From positions 806,001 to 870,000 of the forward strand of contig NZ_AP025688.1 in NCBI RefSeq assembly GCF_023168325.1: 64,000 bases of DNA, given 5' to 3'. A program made the translations under genes and the position numbers. This document shows, in pieces, positions 1 through 7,881 of the stretch (positions are counted from its first letter, which is position 1; every line of letters starts with the position of its first letter). Origin of the DNA: Tsukamurella sp. PLM1. GTDB taxonomy: Bacteria > Actinomycetota > Actinomycetes > Mycobacteriales > Mycobacteriaceae. The notes below the pieces were generated by a model. That model searched no databases and was not told the DNA's origin. It saw only the letters and a program-made list of their open reading frames with translations.

Positions 1-2
1 CC

Positions 3-371
3 GACGCAGGCTTCGGTCAGTCGAAGTATGGCGAAAGCAAGCAGGGCTATGCGGTGTCAGCTAGCGGAAAGACTGGTGGGACGCTGTCTCTGTCGGCGGG
101 TTCAGTTGGCACCCAGTTCCTCACGTATGACCGTGCGACAATGCCCGCCGCTGGCGACGAGATCTCACCGAACTGGGACAGTGTTATTTCGCCCAGCACA
201 GGTTTCAAGTTCAAGGGGTCTTCGGGCTCTCTGAGCTTCACGGAGCAGACGATCGGCGTCGACGGCTGTGCGGGATACGCTCAGGCGCGCTTCTTTGCCA
301 AGGTCAAGGCCAAGGCTGGTAGCACTCAGGGCACAGCAATCCTTTGGGGTAAGCCCTTCACGCTGGGTTAG
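3..371 (+). CDS. MspA-family porin, C-terminal part (gene starts before the window)
   Basis: The frame is open from the first bases and ends at TAG 369–371, so only the last ~122 residues are present. Family knowledge: MspA-type porins form octameric channels in the mycolic-acid outer membrane. The visible part carries the motifs LTYDRA, TIGVDGCAGYA and a closing LWGKPFTLG, which recur in the downstream gene at 598–1297, so the two are paralogues. Codon use is less GC-biased than in the rest of the window (many A/T third positions), which suggests a different history. A strong hairpin follows the stop. Confidence 0.75.
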   Translation, partial: DAGFGQSKYGESKQGYAVSASGKTGGTLSLSAGSVGTQFLTYDRATMPAAGDEISPNWDSVISPSTGFKFKGSSGSLSFTEQTIGVDGCAGYAQARFFAKVKAKAGSTQGTAILWGKPFTLG

Positions 372-395
372 TCGCGCTCGAGAGGCAACGCCTGA

Positions 396-430
396 GGGCG
401 GTATCCGGTTACGTCCGGATGCCGCCCTTT
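396..430 (+). terminator. Intrinsic terminator after the first porin
   Basis: A 13-bp stem (396–408 pairing with 415–427, one G·T pair) with a 6-base loop TTACGT is followed by TTT. It lies 25 bp after the porin stop and separates it from the next gene. Confidence 0.75.
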
Positions 431-597
431 GGCGTTTCCAACGACGAGCGGGTGGCCGCCGACTTATCGACCTTGGTTTCGAATTCGCGCCAATGTTACG
501 GCACTGCTTCCACGGGCGACTCGGGTGGATTCGCCCTGCTATCTTGCCCTTTCAACACTCCGGCGCAATTCGCCGGAGGCTGGAAAGAGGATGAGCC

Positions 598-1297
598 ATG
601 ACCTCGAGGATCTCGCGCGCCGAGCGTCGCTCACGACTGCGGGAGCGGTCACCGTCGGACTGCTGGCCCCCGCCCCGAGCACGGGAGCCGACACCGTGAT
701 CCCGCTGCGGGACACCACGAAGTCCATCAAGGCGGGGAGCGGCACGATCACCATCGCGGTGAAGGGCCAGCGGGCGCGGTTGTCGCCGGGCATGGTCGCG
801 CTGCCGACCACCCGCAATGCGTGGGTGTCGGGCACCGTGAGCGTGAAGGTGAGCGGCAGCGACGCCGACGGCGGGTCGATCGAGGCCGGCTATGCGGTCG
901 GTTGCCAGATCGACGTGGGCGATGCGAGCCTCGACCTCGGAGCGGACGTCGATTCCGGTGCGACCGTCGGGGCCGGCGGCGGACTCACGCCGTCGGTGTC
1001 GGGCTCGACCGGCGGGTCGATCAAGCTCGCCGCGGGATCGATCGGTACCCAGTCACTCACCTACGACCGCGCGACGTGGCCGAAGCCGGGCGACGAGGTG
1101 GACCCGGACTGGGCGGCACCGTCGACGAGCTTCGACTTCACCGGCGCGAGCGGCAGTTTCACCTACAACGACCAGACGATCGGCGTCGACAGCTGCGCGG
1201 GCTACGCCCGGCGCGGCTCTATGTGATCGTGCGGGCGCAGGTGGGGGACTCGAAGGGGCGCCTTGTCCTGTGGGGAGACCGCTTCACCCTCGGCTGA
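598..1297 (+). CDS. MspA-like porin, frame interrupted twice
   Basis: Second porin-like gene. ATG 598 has a good ribosome site (AAGAGG, 7 bp away); ATG 591 is too close to it. From 598 the product starts MTSRISRAE, a basic signal-peptide start, but must shift frame by one missing base near 620–640 to reach the hydrophobic stretch TTAGAVTVGLLAPAPSTGA. A second missing base near 1210 (GCCCGGCGCGG) separates DSCAGYAR from RLYVIVRAQVGDSKG and LWGDRFTLG. The repaired product is ~233 aa, similar to MspA, and ends like the first porin. Probably an intact outer-membrane channel with sequence errors; decay cannot be excluded. Confidence 0.65.
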
Positions 1298-1413
1298 GTC
1301 GCGGCTGCGGGGACTGCCGCTTCGGAACCGATCCGCGCTCTGGCGCGTCCAATTGATGAGGGCGCCCGTTTCGTGGAGGCGATGTCCTCGCGACGTGTGG
1401 CGGAGGTGGTTCG

Positions 1414-2094
1414 GTGGAGCCAGGAGAAGAGTCGGCGTCGTTGTCTGCACCGGGACGCTGCCAGGCGGCATGGTGGATTGTCAGGGATTTTGCCGAGATG
1501 AACGATCGTCGTGCCACGGCCCTGTCATTGATTCGATGGGTGGTACGCGGCGACCGGCACGGGGAGAGTGTTCCCAAGCAGCTTCGTCCGGCTCGTGTCC
1601 AGCTCGAACTCGCGCGGAGAAGTGTTCGGAGGCGAGTGTGGGCGCGCCGAGTGCTGCTTGCGGCCGGCGCGATCGTCCTTGTCTGGATCGTCTCCAACCC
1701 GGTCGTCGGATACTGCCGGGAGCATTGGCCGCATGGCACGTCAGAGGTGCTGCACGCACTCTGGGTGCTCGTCACGTCGCCCGGGTTCGGGGCGATCGGG
1801 GCGGTCATCGCGGCGTTGGTGGCGTTCCGTGCCGCCCTGCGCAGCCAGGCGCGTTCGGCGAGCAATGATCGATGGTGGGAGACCTTCGAGTGGGTCATGG
1901 AAAACCGAGTCGAGAAGGTCGGATTCGACGAAGGTGTAGCGGAGTGGTTCAGCTACCTCAAAGGCACGGCGTCGAACCCCGGCGAGAGCGTTATCATCAA
2001 TGTGTTGACCGAGGAGGCTATTCGACGTGGACGAACTGAAGTCCGGCCGCCGTACGCGCAAGGTCGTCCGAGCAGGAGTGAAGGGGCTCCATAA
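1414..2094 (+). CDS. Hypothetical membrane protein
   Basis: 226 aa from GTG 1414, chosen because GGAGGT sits 6 bp upstream; ATG 1498 would be a shorter alternative. A basic region (RRSVRRRVWARR) leads into two hydrophobic segments at about residues 80–103 and 112–136, then a soluble tail rich in charged residues (RWWETFEWVMENRVEKVGF). No family recognised. The last 68 bp overlap the next gene in another frame, so the pair is probably co-expressed. Codon use is less GC-rich than in the core genes to the right. Confidence 0.55.
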   Translation: MEPGEESASLSAPGRCQAAWWIVRDFAEMNDRRATALSLIRWVVRGDRHGESVPKQLRPARVQLELARRSVRRRVWARRVLLAAGAIVLVWIVSNPVVGYCREHWPHGTSEVLHALWVLVTSPGFGAIGAVIAALVAFRAALRSQARSASNDRWWETFEWVMENRVEKVGFDEGVAEWFSYLKGTASNPGESVIINVLTEEAIRRGRTEVRPPYAQGRPSRSEGAP

Positions 2095-2350
2095 GCGCCG
2101 AGCCCAGCCGCGGGGTGACGGATACGTCGTCGTTCGTCTCCCGGACGGGACCACCGCCACGGGGCGCATGACTCACGACGGGTCGATCGAGATGGTCGCA
2201 GAGAACGCCACTGAGCAGCAGAAGCGAGTGTCGGCCTCCGGAGCTGAGGAGAAGGCTCCCCCAACGCGATTGTCCGAGTCCAGCTATCGCGAGCTCATGG
2301 CCGTGCTGGCGATGGACGACACCGGACTCTCGCGCCGCGGGTCGCTGTAG
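2027..2350 (+). CDS. Hypothetical small basic protein
   Basis: 107 aa from GTG 2027, preceded by GAGGAGG 9 bp upstream, which lies inside the end of the previous gene. The N-terminus is strongly basic (SGRRTRKVVRAGVKGLHKRR), the middle (VVVRLPDGTTATGRMTHDGSIEMV) looks like a short beta-rich module, and the C-terminus is polar. It ends before a bidirectional terminator shared with mscL. No family recognised; the overlap with the membrane protein upstream suggests a functional pair. Confidence 0.5.
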   Translation: MDELKSGRRTRKVVRAGVKGLHKRRAQPRGDGYVVVRLPDGTTATGRMTHDGSIEMVAENATEQQKRVSASGAEEKAPPTRLSESSYRELMAVLAMDDTGLSRRGSL

Positions 2351-2375
2351 CGGCACCGTCGAATCCGACAAACGA

Positions 2376-2406
2376 AAGCCGGCCTCCCCGCGAGGGAGGC
2401 CGGCTT
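2376..2406. terminator. Bidirectional terminator between convergent genes
   Basis: A perfect 13-bp stem (2376–2388 with 2394–2406) and 5-base loop CGCGA. T residues flank one side and A residues the other, so it can serve both the plus-strand gene ending at 2350 and mscL ending at 2421. Confidence 0.85.
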
Positions 2407-2420
2407 CGTCGGAACCAGGA

Positions 2421-2873
2421 TCAGATCTGCGGCTTCTGCGACGGGAACTGGCCCGTGGGCGGGAGCGCCGAGTGGGCGCCGCCCTGGCTGGGGCCGGCCT
2501 GCGCGGCCAGCAGGTCGCGGATCTCGACGAGTACGTCCACCTCGTCCTCGGCGGCCTTCTCCGGCGCGAAGCGGGCCTTCATGCGCTCGTACGGGAGGAT
2601 CAGGATGAAGTACACGACGGCCGCGACCAGCACGAAGTTGATCGCCTGGGTCAGCACGGCGCCGATGTCGACGATGGTCTTGTCGTTACCGTCCACGATC
2701 TGCCACGCCAGGCCCTGCACGTCCTTGCCGCCGCCGATCGAGGCGATGAGCGGCTGCACGATGTGATCTGTGAAGGCGGTGACGATCGCGGTGAAGGCGG
2801 CGCCGACGACCACGGCAACCGCCAGGTCCAGCACGTTGCCCTTCAGGAGGAAGTCCTTGAAGCCCTTGAGCAT
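2421..2873 (-). CDS. mscL: Large-conductance mechanosensitive channel MscL
   Basis: 150 aa. The N-terminus MLKGFKDFLLKGNVLDLAVAVVVGAAF is the typical MscL amphipathic helix and first membrane segment; the second is at about residues 72–98 (INFVLVAAVVYFILILP), then a cytoplasmic helix (EVDVLVEIRDLLAAQ) and a Pro/Gln/Ser tail. MscL forms a pentameric pore in the cytoplasmic membrane that opens at high tension to release solutes during osmotic downshock. AAGGA lies upstream of ATG 2873. In M. tuberculosis mscL is Rv0985c, close to the same conserved block. Confidence 0.95.
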   Translation of the reverse strand: MLKGFKDFLLKGNVLDLAVAVVVGAAFTAIVTAFTDHIVQPLIASIGGGKDVQGLAWQIVDGNDKTIVDIGAVLTQAINFVLVAAVVYFILILPYERMKARFAPEKAAEDEVDVLVEIRDLLAAQAGPSQGGAHSALPPTGQFPSQKPQI

Positions 2874-2905
2874 GTTCCGAGTCCTTTGCAGTGATGTAAC
2901 CAGAG

Positions 2906-2941
2906 TTACGCATGAGGCAACTTCGTGCTTATGCTAGCGGT
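2906..2941 (+). promoter_or_regulatory. Candidate leaderless promoter
   Basis: TATGCT at 2930–2935 lies 6 bp before ATG 2942, the spacing expected if transcription starts at the A of the start codon. TTACGC at 2906–2911 is a possible −35. No Shine–Dalgarno sequence precedes ATG 2942, which supports a leaderless transcript. Confidence 0.5.
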
Positions 2942-3465
2942 ATGAACCGTGTTCGCGTAGTCGACGCGGGGGTTTCCATTGGTGTGATCTTCGCGATCGG
3001 CGGCCTGGCCGCCGGCTGGTACGGGCTCGAGCGCGCCGTTCCCACCCCCACGACCCCGTCGCCGACCAGACGTTCAGCGTCGGTACCGACGCCGCCCGCG
3101 TGGCGTTCCGCGGACCGTCGGGGTGGGAGAAGGTGCCGTCCGGCCGCGCCGACGTGGTGCGGTTCACCCACCCGAGCGGCAGTTCACTGTCGGTCCGCCT
3201 CACCACCGGCATGACCGACTTCGACACCGCCGCCCCGCGCCGCCTGCGCGAATTCGCGGCGGGCGGCGTCGACGCGCACTTCACCGGCGATGTCCGCGGC
3301 GCGCAGTTCACCGGCCGCAGCTGCGCCGCGGCGGGCGGCGGGCGGACGGGAGAGTGTGCGGTGGTCGCGCGCTCGTCCCTGCTGGTCACGGTGCTCACGT
3401 TGCGCGGGCCCGACGGTGCCGCCCCCGACCTTCCGGCCCTCGTCACCTCCCTGCGGGAGGCGTGA
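2942..3465 (+). CDS. Hypothetical exported/membrane-anchored protein, one frame break
   Basis: Starts MNRVRVVDAGVSIGVIFAIGG, a single N-terminal hydrophobic segment (about residues 8–26). One base appears lost near 3058 (ACCCCGTCGCC): repair joins VPTPTTP to VADQTFSVGTDAARVAFRGPSGW and gives ~174 aa. The soluble part continues with WEKVPSGRADVVRF and ends LVTSLREA. This resembles small mycolata surface proteins of unknown role, but I do not recognise a named family. Its TGA overlaps the ATG of the next gene (TGATG), so the two are translationally coupled. Confidence 0.55.
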
Positions 3466-4462
3466 TGCGCGGGCTGCTGACGCAGATCAGCTTCTGGGTG
3501 CTGGCGGTGGGCATGGCGATCGGCGTGTTCGTGCTGGGCCGCGACATGGTGCCGCGGTTCGCGAGCACCTGGTCAGGGTTCTTCGCGGCGGTGCCGGTGG
3601 TGCTGATCGCCGCGGCGCTGGTCGCGGTGATCATCTGGCTGCTCGACCGCTCCCACGCGCAGGTCCACTCGGCGTGGGGCGCGGCGTTCGCGTGGGGCGC
3701 GGTCGGCGCGTGCGGCCGGCCCTGACCATCAACGGCTTCGCCTCCGACGCGGTGAACGACGTGCTCGGCGACCCCGGCGCCACCACATGGGGAGCGGCCC
3801 TCGTCGGTCCGGTCAACGAGGAGACGATCAAGGGCGCGGGCGTCGCGCTGCTGCTGGTGCTGTATCGCGACCGGATCCGGCGGCCGATGCAGGCGTTCGC
3901 CGTCGGCGCGTTCGCCGGCCTGGGCTTCCAAGTGGTGGAGAACCTCTCGTACGCGGTCACGTTCGCGCTGCGCGACCCGCAGTCCGACGTGGTGGGCGCC
4001 CTGATCGTGTCGTTCGCCCGCGCGCTGTTCGGCTTCCAGTCGCACTGGGTGTACTCCGGCTTCTTCGCGCTGGGCCTGATCCTGCTGCGGATGCGGTCGC
4101 TGCTGTTCCCGGTGCCGCTGCTGCTGTCGTACCTGCTGCACTTCTGGTGGAACGCGCCCAGCGGCTCCGAGCCCGTGCTGGTTCTGCTGCTGATCGCGCT
4201 GAAGTGCGGGATCACCCTGGCGCTGCTGGGCGGGGCATGGACCTGGATGCTGTTCGAGCACCGACGGTGGCTCGCCGCCGCGGTCCGCACTCCGGAAGCG
4301 GCGGCGCTGGCCCCGCCGGCGGAGCTCGCGACCCTGCCCACCCGCGCCCTGCGGCGCAACGGCGAGCAGTTCGTGCGCCACTACTACGGCCCCGCCTTCG
4401 CGGCCGTGACGCGGCAGCGGCAGAAGTGGCTGCTCCGCGAACTGACCTACCGGGTGGGGTGA
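3465..4462 (+). CDS. PrsW-type intramembrane metalloprotease, one frame break
   Basis: Start ATG 3465 has GGGAGG 4 bp upstream and overlaps the previous stop. The N-terminal part holds two membrane segments (MRGLLTQISFWVLAVGMAIGVFV and VPVVLIAAALVAVIIWLL). One base seems lost near 3715 in CGGCCGGCCC, after which the frame gives GPVNEETIKG, GLGFQVVEN and HWVYSG. The EE, ExxN and H positions are the conserved metal-binding residues of the PrsW/YhfE family (CPBP-like fold). About 332 aa after repair. The family cleaves membrane proteins such as anti-sigma factors; the target here is unknown. Confidence 0.75.
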
Positions 4463-4465
4463 GCT

Positions 4466-5113
4466 TCACCGGAACACCACCGACAGCGGCGAACTCAGCG
4501 CGGCGGCGGCCACGGCGTGGGCCTCCGCCTCCGACATCGCCAGCATCGCGGTCCGCGCCTGCTGCCGCCCGGCCTGCGCGGCCGGCGCCACCGCCACCGT
4601 CGCCGACCGGGCCAGGACCAGCGGCTCCTCGTCCGGCCCGCCCGCGCGTTTGCGTTGCGCGACCACGTCCACCACGTCACCCGGGCGGAGCAGGTCCATC
4701 GTCGCGTTGTCCTGCAGCGCCACCGGGACCAGGCGGGCGCCCGGCCGGATGTAGCCGGCGGTCCGGTCTGTCAGCACGCGGCGGCCGGTGAGGATCTCAC
4801 CCGCGCCGACCGGCCCCGTCACCGACCGGCCGACCGCATCGTCGGGACTGCGCAGCGCGTCCTGCGGCGCGAGCTCGGCGGGCACCGTGCGCACCGTCAG
4901 GTCCGCGGCGGTGAGCCCGCCGCCCGGACCCAGCTCGCGCGCCGCGACCAGTACCTGCGCCTGCGGCCCGCTGGGCCGGCTCGTGACCGCGATGACCAGC
5001 GCGAGCACGGCCAGTGCCGCCGCGGCCGCCCGCCGCGCCGTCAGCGTGCGCGCCCAGCCCGGCCGCAACGCGGCCCTGATCCGTTCGGTGCCCGTCGGCT
5101 GCAGCGACTCCAT
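4466..5113 (-). CDS. SAF-domain protein, CpaB/RcpC-like
   Basis: 215 aa. Short cytoplasmic start, one membrane segment at about residues 28–45 (RRAAAAALAVLALVIAVTS), then a SAF domain: VLVAARELGPGGGLTAADL, TVRTVPAEL and AVGRSVTGPVGAGEILTGRRV. C-terminal part RLVPVALQDNATMDLLRPGDVVDVVA follows the CpaB/RcpC pattern. Such proteins assist Flp/Tad pilus assembly or bind sugars; no tad genes lie nearby, so the role is open. Ends 3 bp from the convergent PrsW-like gene. Confidence 0.75.
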   Translation of the reverse strand: MESLQPTGTERIRAALRPGWARTLTARRAAAAALAVLALVIAVTSRPSGPQAQVLVAARELGPGGGLTAADLTVRTVPAELAPQDALRSPDDAVGRSVTGPVGAGEILTGRRVLTDRTAGYIRPGARLVPVALQDNATMDLLRPGDVVDVVAQRKRAGGPDEEPLVLARSATVAVAPAAQAGRQQARTAMLAMSEAEAHAVAAAALSSPLSVVFR

Positions 5114-5175
5114 GCCCGGAATCTACGACGGTGCGCCGACGGCGGACCGTCGGAAAGGGCTGGAAACGGCCCGCC

Positions 5176-5202
5176 TGTGGATAGCCCGGAATCTGTGGAT
5201 AA
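5176..5202 (+). promoter_or_regulatory. Pair of DnaA-box-like nonamers
   Basis: TGTGGATAG (5176–5184) and TGTGGATAA (5194–5202) lie 18 bp apart on the same strand between the SAF gene and the thioesterase gene. The second matches the standard DnaA box exactly, the first in 8 of 9 bases. Either a DnaA-regulated promoter or a chance pair. Confidence 0.35.
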
Positions 5203-5223
5203 CGGGGCCCGATCAGGCCCTGG

Positions 5224-6027
5224 TCAGGCCTTCGGATCCTTGTAGTAGACGATCTGGTGCGTGGTGGCCAGCAGGGTGCCGTTCCGGCCCCAGACCTGCG
5301 CGTACTGGTCGAAGTGGCCGTGCCCGAAGCGGGCGCCGCGCGCGGTGCCGAGGAGGAAGTCGTCGCCCTGTTCGGCGAGTTCGTCGGCGCTGGCGTGGAA
5401 GTAGGTGGTCAGCGAGATCGTGCCCGCGGGGAGGTAGGTGCCGCGGCGCAGGAACACACGGGGGAAGAACGCGTCGGTGATGGAAGCGAGAGCGGGGTAG
5501 TCCAGCGGGCGGGCCGGCTTGTCGCGCAACCACAGCGTGCTCACGGACGAGTCCTGCGCGCCCTCGATGTTCAGGCTGCCCTCGACGAACCGGGTCTCAT
5601 AGTTGGCGGCCCAGGCGATGAACTCGGGGAACGGCTGCTCGGGGTAGTCCTCGGGTGCTCCCACCTGCGGGAACGGCAGCTCCGTGTGGCTCCAGGTATC
5701 GCGGCGGTTGCCGAACACCGCGGTACCGGAGGCGACGGCACCGTCGGCCTGCTCGATGAGGAAGGTGAAGTGCTGGTTGGTGCGATTGGTGCGCAGCACC
5801 GTGATCGCGATGTCCCACGCGCCTTCGGTGATGGGGGCGGCGTAGTTGATCGTCAGGCTCAGCGGATCGCCCTGTGCGTCCGGGTGCGCCTGCAGGGCGG
5901 CCACGACGGTCGCGGCGGTGATTCCGCCGAACGGGCCGACCATGTTGTTGTACGCGGGGTGGGTGTGGGCGCGGAAGGTGCCGTCCACCTGCTCGACGGC
6001 CGTGGCCTCATCGAAGACGTGGGTCAT
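5224..6027 (-). CDS. Acyl-CoA thioesterase family protein (double hotdog)
   Basis: 267 aa. Two hotdog-like halves: the first (HPAYNNMVGPFGGITAATVVAAL, then LSLTINYAAPITEGAWDIAITVLRTNR) and the second (AFFPRVFLRRGTYLPAGTISLTTYFHA, GARFGHGHFDQYAQVWGRNGTLLATTHQIVYYKD). This is the TesB/4HBT_3 pattern; members hydrolyse acyl-CoA in lipid metabolism. Substrate not predictable. It stands alone, 18 bp from the 5' side of ruc (same strand), so the two could share a transcript. Confidence 0.8.
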   Translation of the reverse strand: MTHVFDEATAVEQVDGTFRAHTHPAYNNMVGPFGGITAATVVAALQAHPDAQGDPLSLTINYAAPITEGAWDIAITVLRTNRTNQHFTFLIEQADGAVASGTAVFGNRRDTWSHTELPFPQVGAPEDYPEQPFPEFIAWAANYETRFVEGSLNIEGAQDSSVSTLWLRDKPARPLDYPALASITDAFFPRVFLRRGTYLPAGTISLTTYFHASADELAEQGDDFLLGTARGARFGHGHFDQYAQVWGRNGTLLATTHQIVYYKDPKA

Positions 6028-6045
6028 GGTTGCAACGTAGCAACG

Positions 6046-6312
6046 CTACGAACTGGTGGCCTTCTCGACCTTGGCGGCGGTCTCGGACTTGGGCGCCGGC
6101 GTCGAGTCGGACTTGGCCGTCGTATCCGCCTTGGAGCTGCGGGAATCGGTGCGGTAGAAGCCGCTGCCCTTGAATACGACGCCCACGGAGTTGAACAGCT
6201 TGCGCAGCGGACCGCCGCACTCGGGGCACACGGTGAGGGGCTCGTCGGAGAAGGACTGGACGGCGTCGAAGCTGTTGCCGCACTCCTTGCACGCGTATGA
6301 GTAGGTAGGCAC
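6046..6312 (-). CDS. ruc: Redox-regulated chaperone Ruc (FmdB-type zinc ribbon)
   Basis: 88 aa from GTG 6312. The first 30 residues hold a zinc ribbon with two Cys pairs, CKEC and CPEC; then LRKLFNSVGVVFKGSGFYRTDSR and a low-complexity Lys/Ser/Thr tail. The core is nearly the same as M. tuberculosis Rv0991c, reported as a chaperone that acts when its cysteines are oxidised and zinc is lost, with a disordered C-terminus. A CIRCE operator and a leaderless promoter lie directly upstream. The position beside 5-FTHF cyclo-ligase and galU matches Rv0991c–Rv0993. Confidence 0.88.
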   Translation of the reverse strand: MPTYSYACKECGNSFDAVQSFSDEPLTVCPECGGPLRKLFNSVGVVFKGSGFYRTDSRSSKADTTAKSDSTPAPKSETAAKVEKATSS

Positions 6313-6324
6313 CTACTGATTCTA
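6313..6324 (-). promoter_or_regulatory. Leaderless promoter of ruc
   Basis: On the minus strand TAGAAT (6324–6319) is followed by 6 bp and then the GTG start at 6312. No ribosome site is present, so transcription probably starts at the start codon. The −35 side runs into the CIRCE operator. Confidence 0.6.
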
Positions 6325-6332
6325 GCCTCTGA

Positions 6333-6359
6333 TTAGCACTCTGGCGATTCGAGTGCCAG
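6333..6359. promoter_or_regulatory. CIRCE operator (HrcA binding site)
   Basis: TTAGCACTC (6333–6341), 9-bp spacer, GAGTGCCAG (6351–6359). The consensus is TTAGCACTC-N9-GAGTGCTAA; only three bases at the right end differ. It lies between ruc and the divergent TetR gene, covering the −35 side of the ruc promoter. HrcA should repress ruc at normal temperature; it may also affect the TetR gene. Confidence 0.8.
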
Positions 6360-6372
6360 AGGTGTGAGCCGA

Positions 6373-6384
6373 TAGGATACGGCC
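6373..6384 (+). promoter_or_regulatory. Leaderless promoter of the TetR gene
   Basis: TAGGAT (6373–6378) lies 6 bp before ATG 6385 with no ribosome site between, the same geometry as the ruc promoter on the other strand. Confidence 0.55.
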
Positions 6385-6948
6385 ATGACGGTTCCTTCTC
6401 GCACGCCGTCGCCTGCCCGCCGGATTGTGGACGCCGCACGTGAGGTGATCGCCGAGAACGGCATCCCGGGTGTCAGCATGGACCAGGTCGCGAAGCAGGC
6501 GCACGTCTCCCGCAGCACCCTGTACCGGATCTTCCCCAACCGCGATCAGCTGATCGCGCGGGTCGTGGCCATCGAGATCCGGACATTGCGCCGGAAGCTG
6601 GACAAGGCGATCGTGGGCTTCACCCCGCAGCAGACACTGGTCGAGGTGTTCGTGCTCAGCATCGACCAGGCCGCGTCGAACCTGGCGGTGTCCAAGGTGC
6701 TGGCCGCCGAGCCGGAGTACTTCCTGCGCATCCCGCGTGGGGTCTGGGACCTGCTGATCCAGGGGATCGTGATCCGCCTGCGGAACTCCGGCGCCGAGCA
6801 GGACTACGCCGAGCTGTGCTCCGTCACCGACCTGATGCTGCGCGTCACCGGCTCGCTGCTGTCCAATCCGCCCACCGGCCTGGATGTCAACGACACCGCA
6901 GCCCTGCGCGCGTACGGCGAGAAGTACATCTCCCGCCTGCTGGTGTAG
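6385..6948 (+). CDS. TetR-family transcriptional regulator
   Basis: 187 aa. N-terminal HTH at residues 10–55: RRIVDAAREVIAENGIPGVSMDQVAKQAHVSRSTLYRIFPNRDQL is textbook TetR. The C-terminal ligand domain (about 60–187) is all-helical and has no recognisable ligand signature. TetR proteins usually repress nearby genes. Here the divergent neighbour is ruc and the next gene downstream is the convergent DUF559 gene, so the target is unclear. Probably leaderless from ATG 6385. Confidence 0.9.
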   Translation: MTVPSRTPSPARRIVDAAREVIAENGIPGVSMDQVAKQAHVSRSTLYRIFPNRDQLIARVVAIEIRTLRRKLDKAIVGFTPQQTLVEVFVLSIDQAASNLAVSKVLAAEPEYFLRIPRGVWDLLIQGIVIRLRNSGAEQDYAELCSVTDLMLRVTGSLLSNPPTGLDVNDTAALRAYGEKYISRLLV

Positions 6949-6976
6949 GTGGTGCTGCTGGCCGCCCCTGAGGTGT

Positions 6977-7050
6977 AGGTGAATCCGCGGCTCACGGAGC
7001 ACAGGAAACCAGATCTGGCTTCCTGTTGTCAGGCGGCCGCGGATTCACCT
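6977..7050. repeat. Palindromic element, family 2, copy A
   Basis: 74 bp. Outer arms AGGTGAATCCGCGG (6977–6990) and its exact complement at 7037–7050; inside, a second near-perfect 26-bp palindrome at 7001–7026 centred on CCAGATCTGG. Copy B at 7882–7955 has the same arms. Copy A overlaps the last ~59 bp of the DUF559 gene and so supplies its final ~20 codons. Confidence 0.75.
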
Positions 7051-7738
7051 CGCTGATCTCCCGGACCTTGCCCAGGTGGCGGTCGGTGTGGACGATTTCG
7101 GCGATGTCCTTGTACACGGACTTCCAATCCGTCATCACCTCGTCGTAGTCGACGCGCAGCACGTGGTAGTCGCCGATCTCGGCCTTGCGGTCGCGTTTCA
7201 GATCGATCTTTCGCTGCGCGCCGCTGTGGTTGCCCTCGCTGTCGCACTCGATGATGAGCTTGTCGCCCACCAGCAGGTCCACCCTGCCGATGCCGGGAAT
7301 CGTCACCTGGCTCCGCACCGCGATGTGCTTGCACCGGAGGCGGTAGCGGACGATCGATTCGGTCCCGGAACCCGCGAGGGGATCGAGGTACTTCAGTACC
7401 CGCGTGATCCGGCGCGGAGCCTTCGCGAAGAGCTCCTGCAGGTGCTTATCGGTGAGCGGGACGTCCATGCGCAGGGTCGAGTCCAGTACGGCTACCAACT
7501 GGTCGGGGTCAAGGCAATCGGCCGCGCACAGCAGGGCGTCGTCGAGCTCGTCCACCGCGCTCCGTGGCGTGGCCAGCGTGCGGAACGCTGTGCACTGCTT
7601 GTGCGTGCGGTGACGAGTCCGACGGTGCGGTGGCCATCTGAGCACGCCGGCCCCGAGCAATTGCCGTCGTGACACCACGTTGCCATTCCCGCGGCCGAGT
7701 TCCACCGCCACGTCGCCCCAGCTTCCGATCTCGATCAT
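6992..7738 (-). CDS. DUF559/Vsr-like endonuclease-domain protein
   Basis: 248 aa from ATG 7738 (GAGGA 7 bp upstream); an in-frame ATG at 7792 has no ribosome site. The N-terminal part (VVSRRQLLGAGV) is a short form of the HTH module usual in this family and seems shortened: it passes quickly to HRTHKQCTAFRTLATPRSAVDELDD. The C-terminal domain RVDLLVGDKLIIECDSEGNH, then DYHVLRVDYDEVM, has the PD-(D/E)xK-like core (D, ExD) of DUF559 proteins, related to very-short-patch-repair nucleases. Many such genes in Mycobacteriales have unknown roles. Its last codons come from a palindromic repeat, and a second copy of that repeat lies upstream. Confidence 0.65.
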   Translation of the reverse strand: MIEIGSWGDVAVELGRGNGNVVSRRQLLGAGVLRWPPHRRTRHRTHKQCTAFRTLATPRSAVDELDDALLCAADCLDPDQLVAVLDSTLRMDVPLTDKHLQELFAKAPRRITRVLKYLDPLAGSGTESIVRYRLRCKHIAVRSQVTIPGIGRVDLLVGDKLIIECDSEGNHSGAQRKIDLKRDRKAEIGDYHVLRVDYDEVMTDWKSVYKDIAEIVHTDRHLGKVREISEVNPRPPDNRKPDLVSCAP

Positions 7739-7881
7739 GCGGCGATCCTCGCGCCGGCGGCCGCCCCGGAATCGCGGGTGATCCGCGTCCATCCCCAGTT
7801 TTGGTACCTAACGTTTCTGTTCACAGGCGCCGCCCCACAACGCTGCGCAGGTGAATCCGAGGCCGGGTGTATCCGGAGCGT

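Noticed and set aside
5176..5202. Origin of replication
   Set aside because: Only two boxes, no dnaA/dnaN or AT-rich region nearby.
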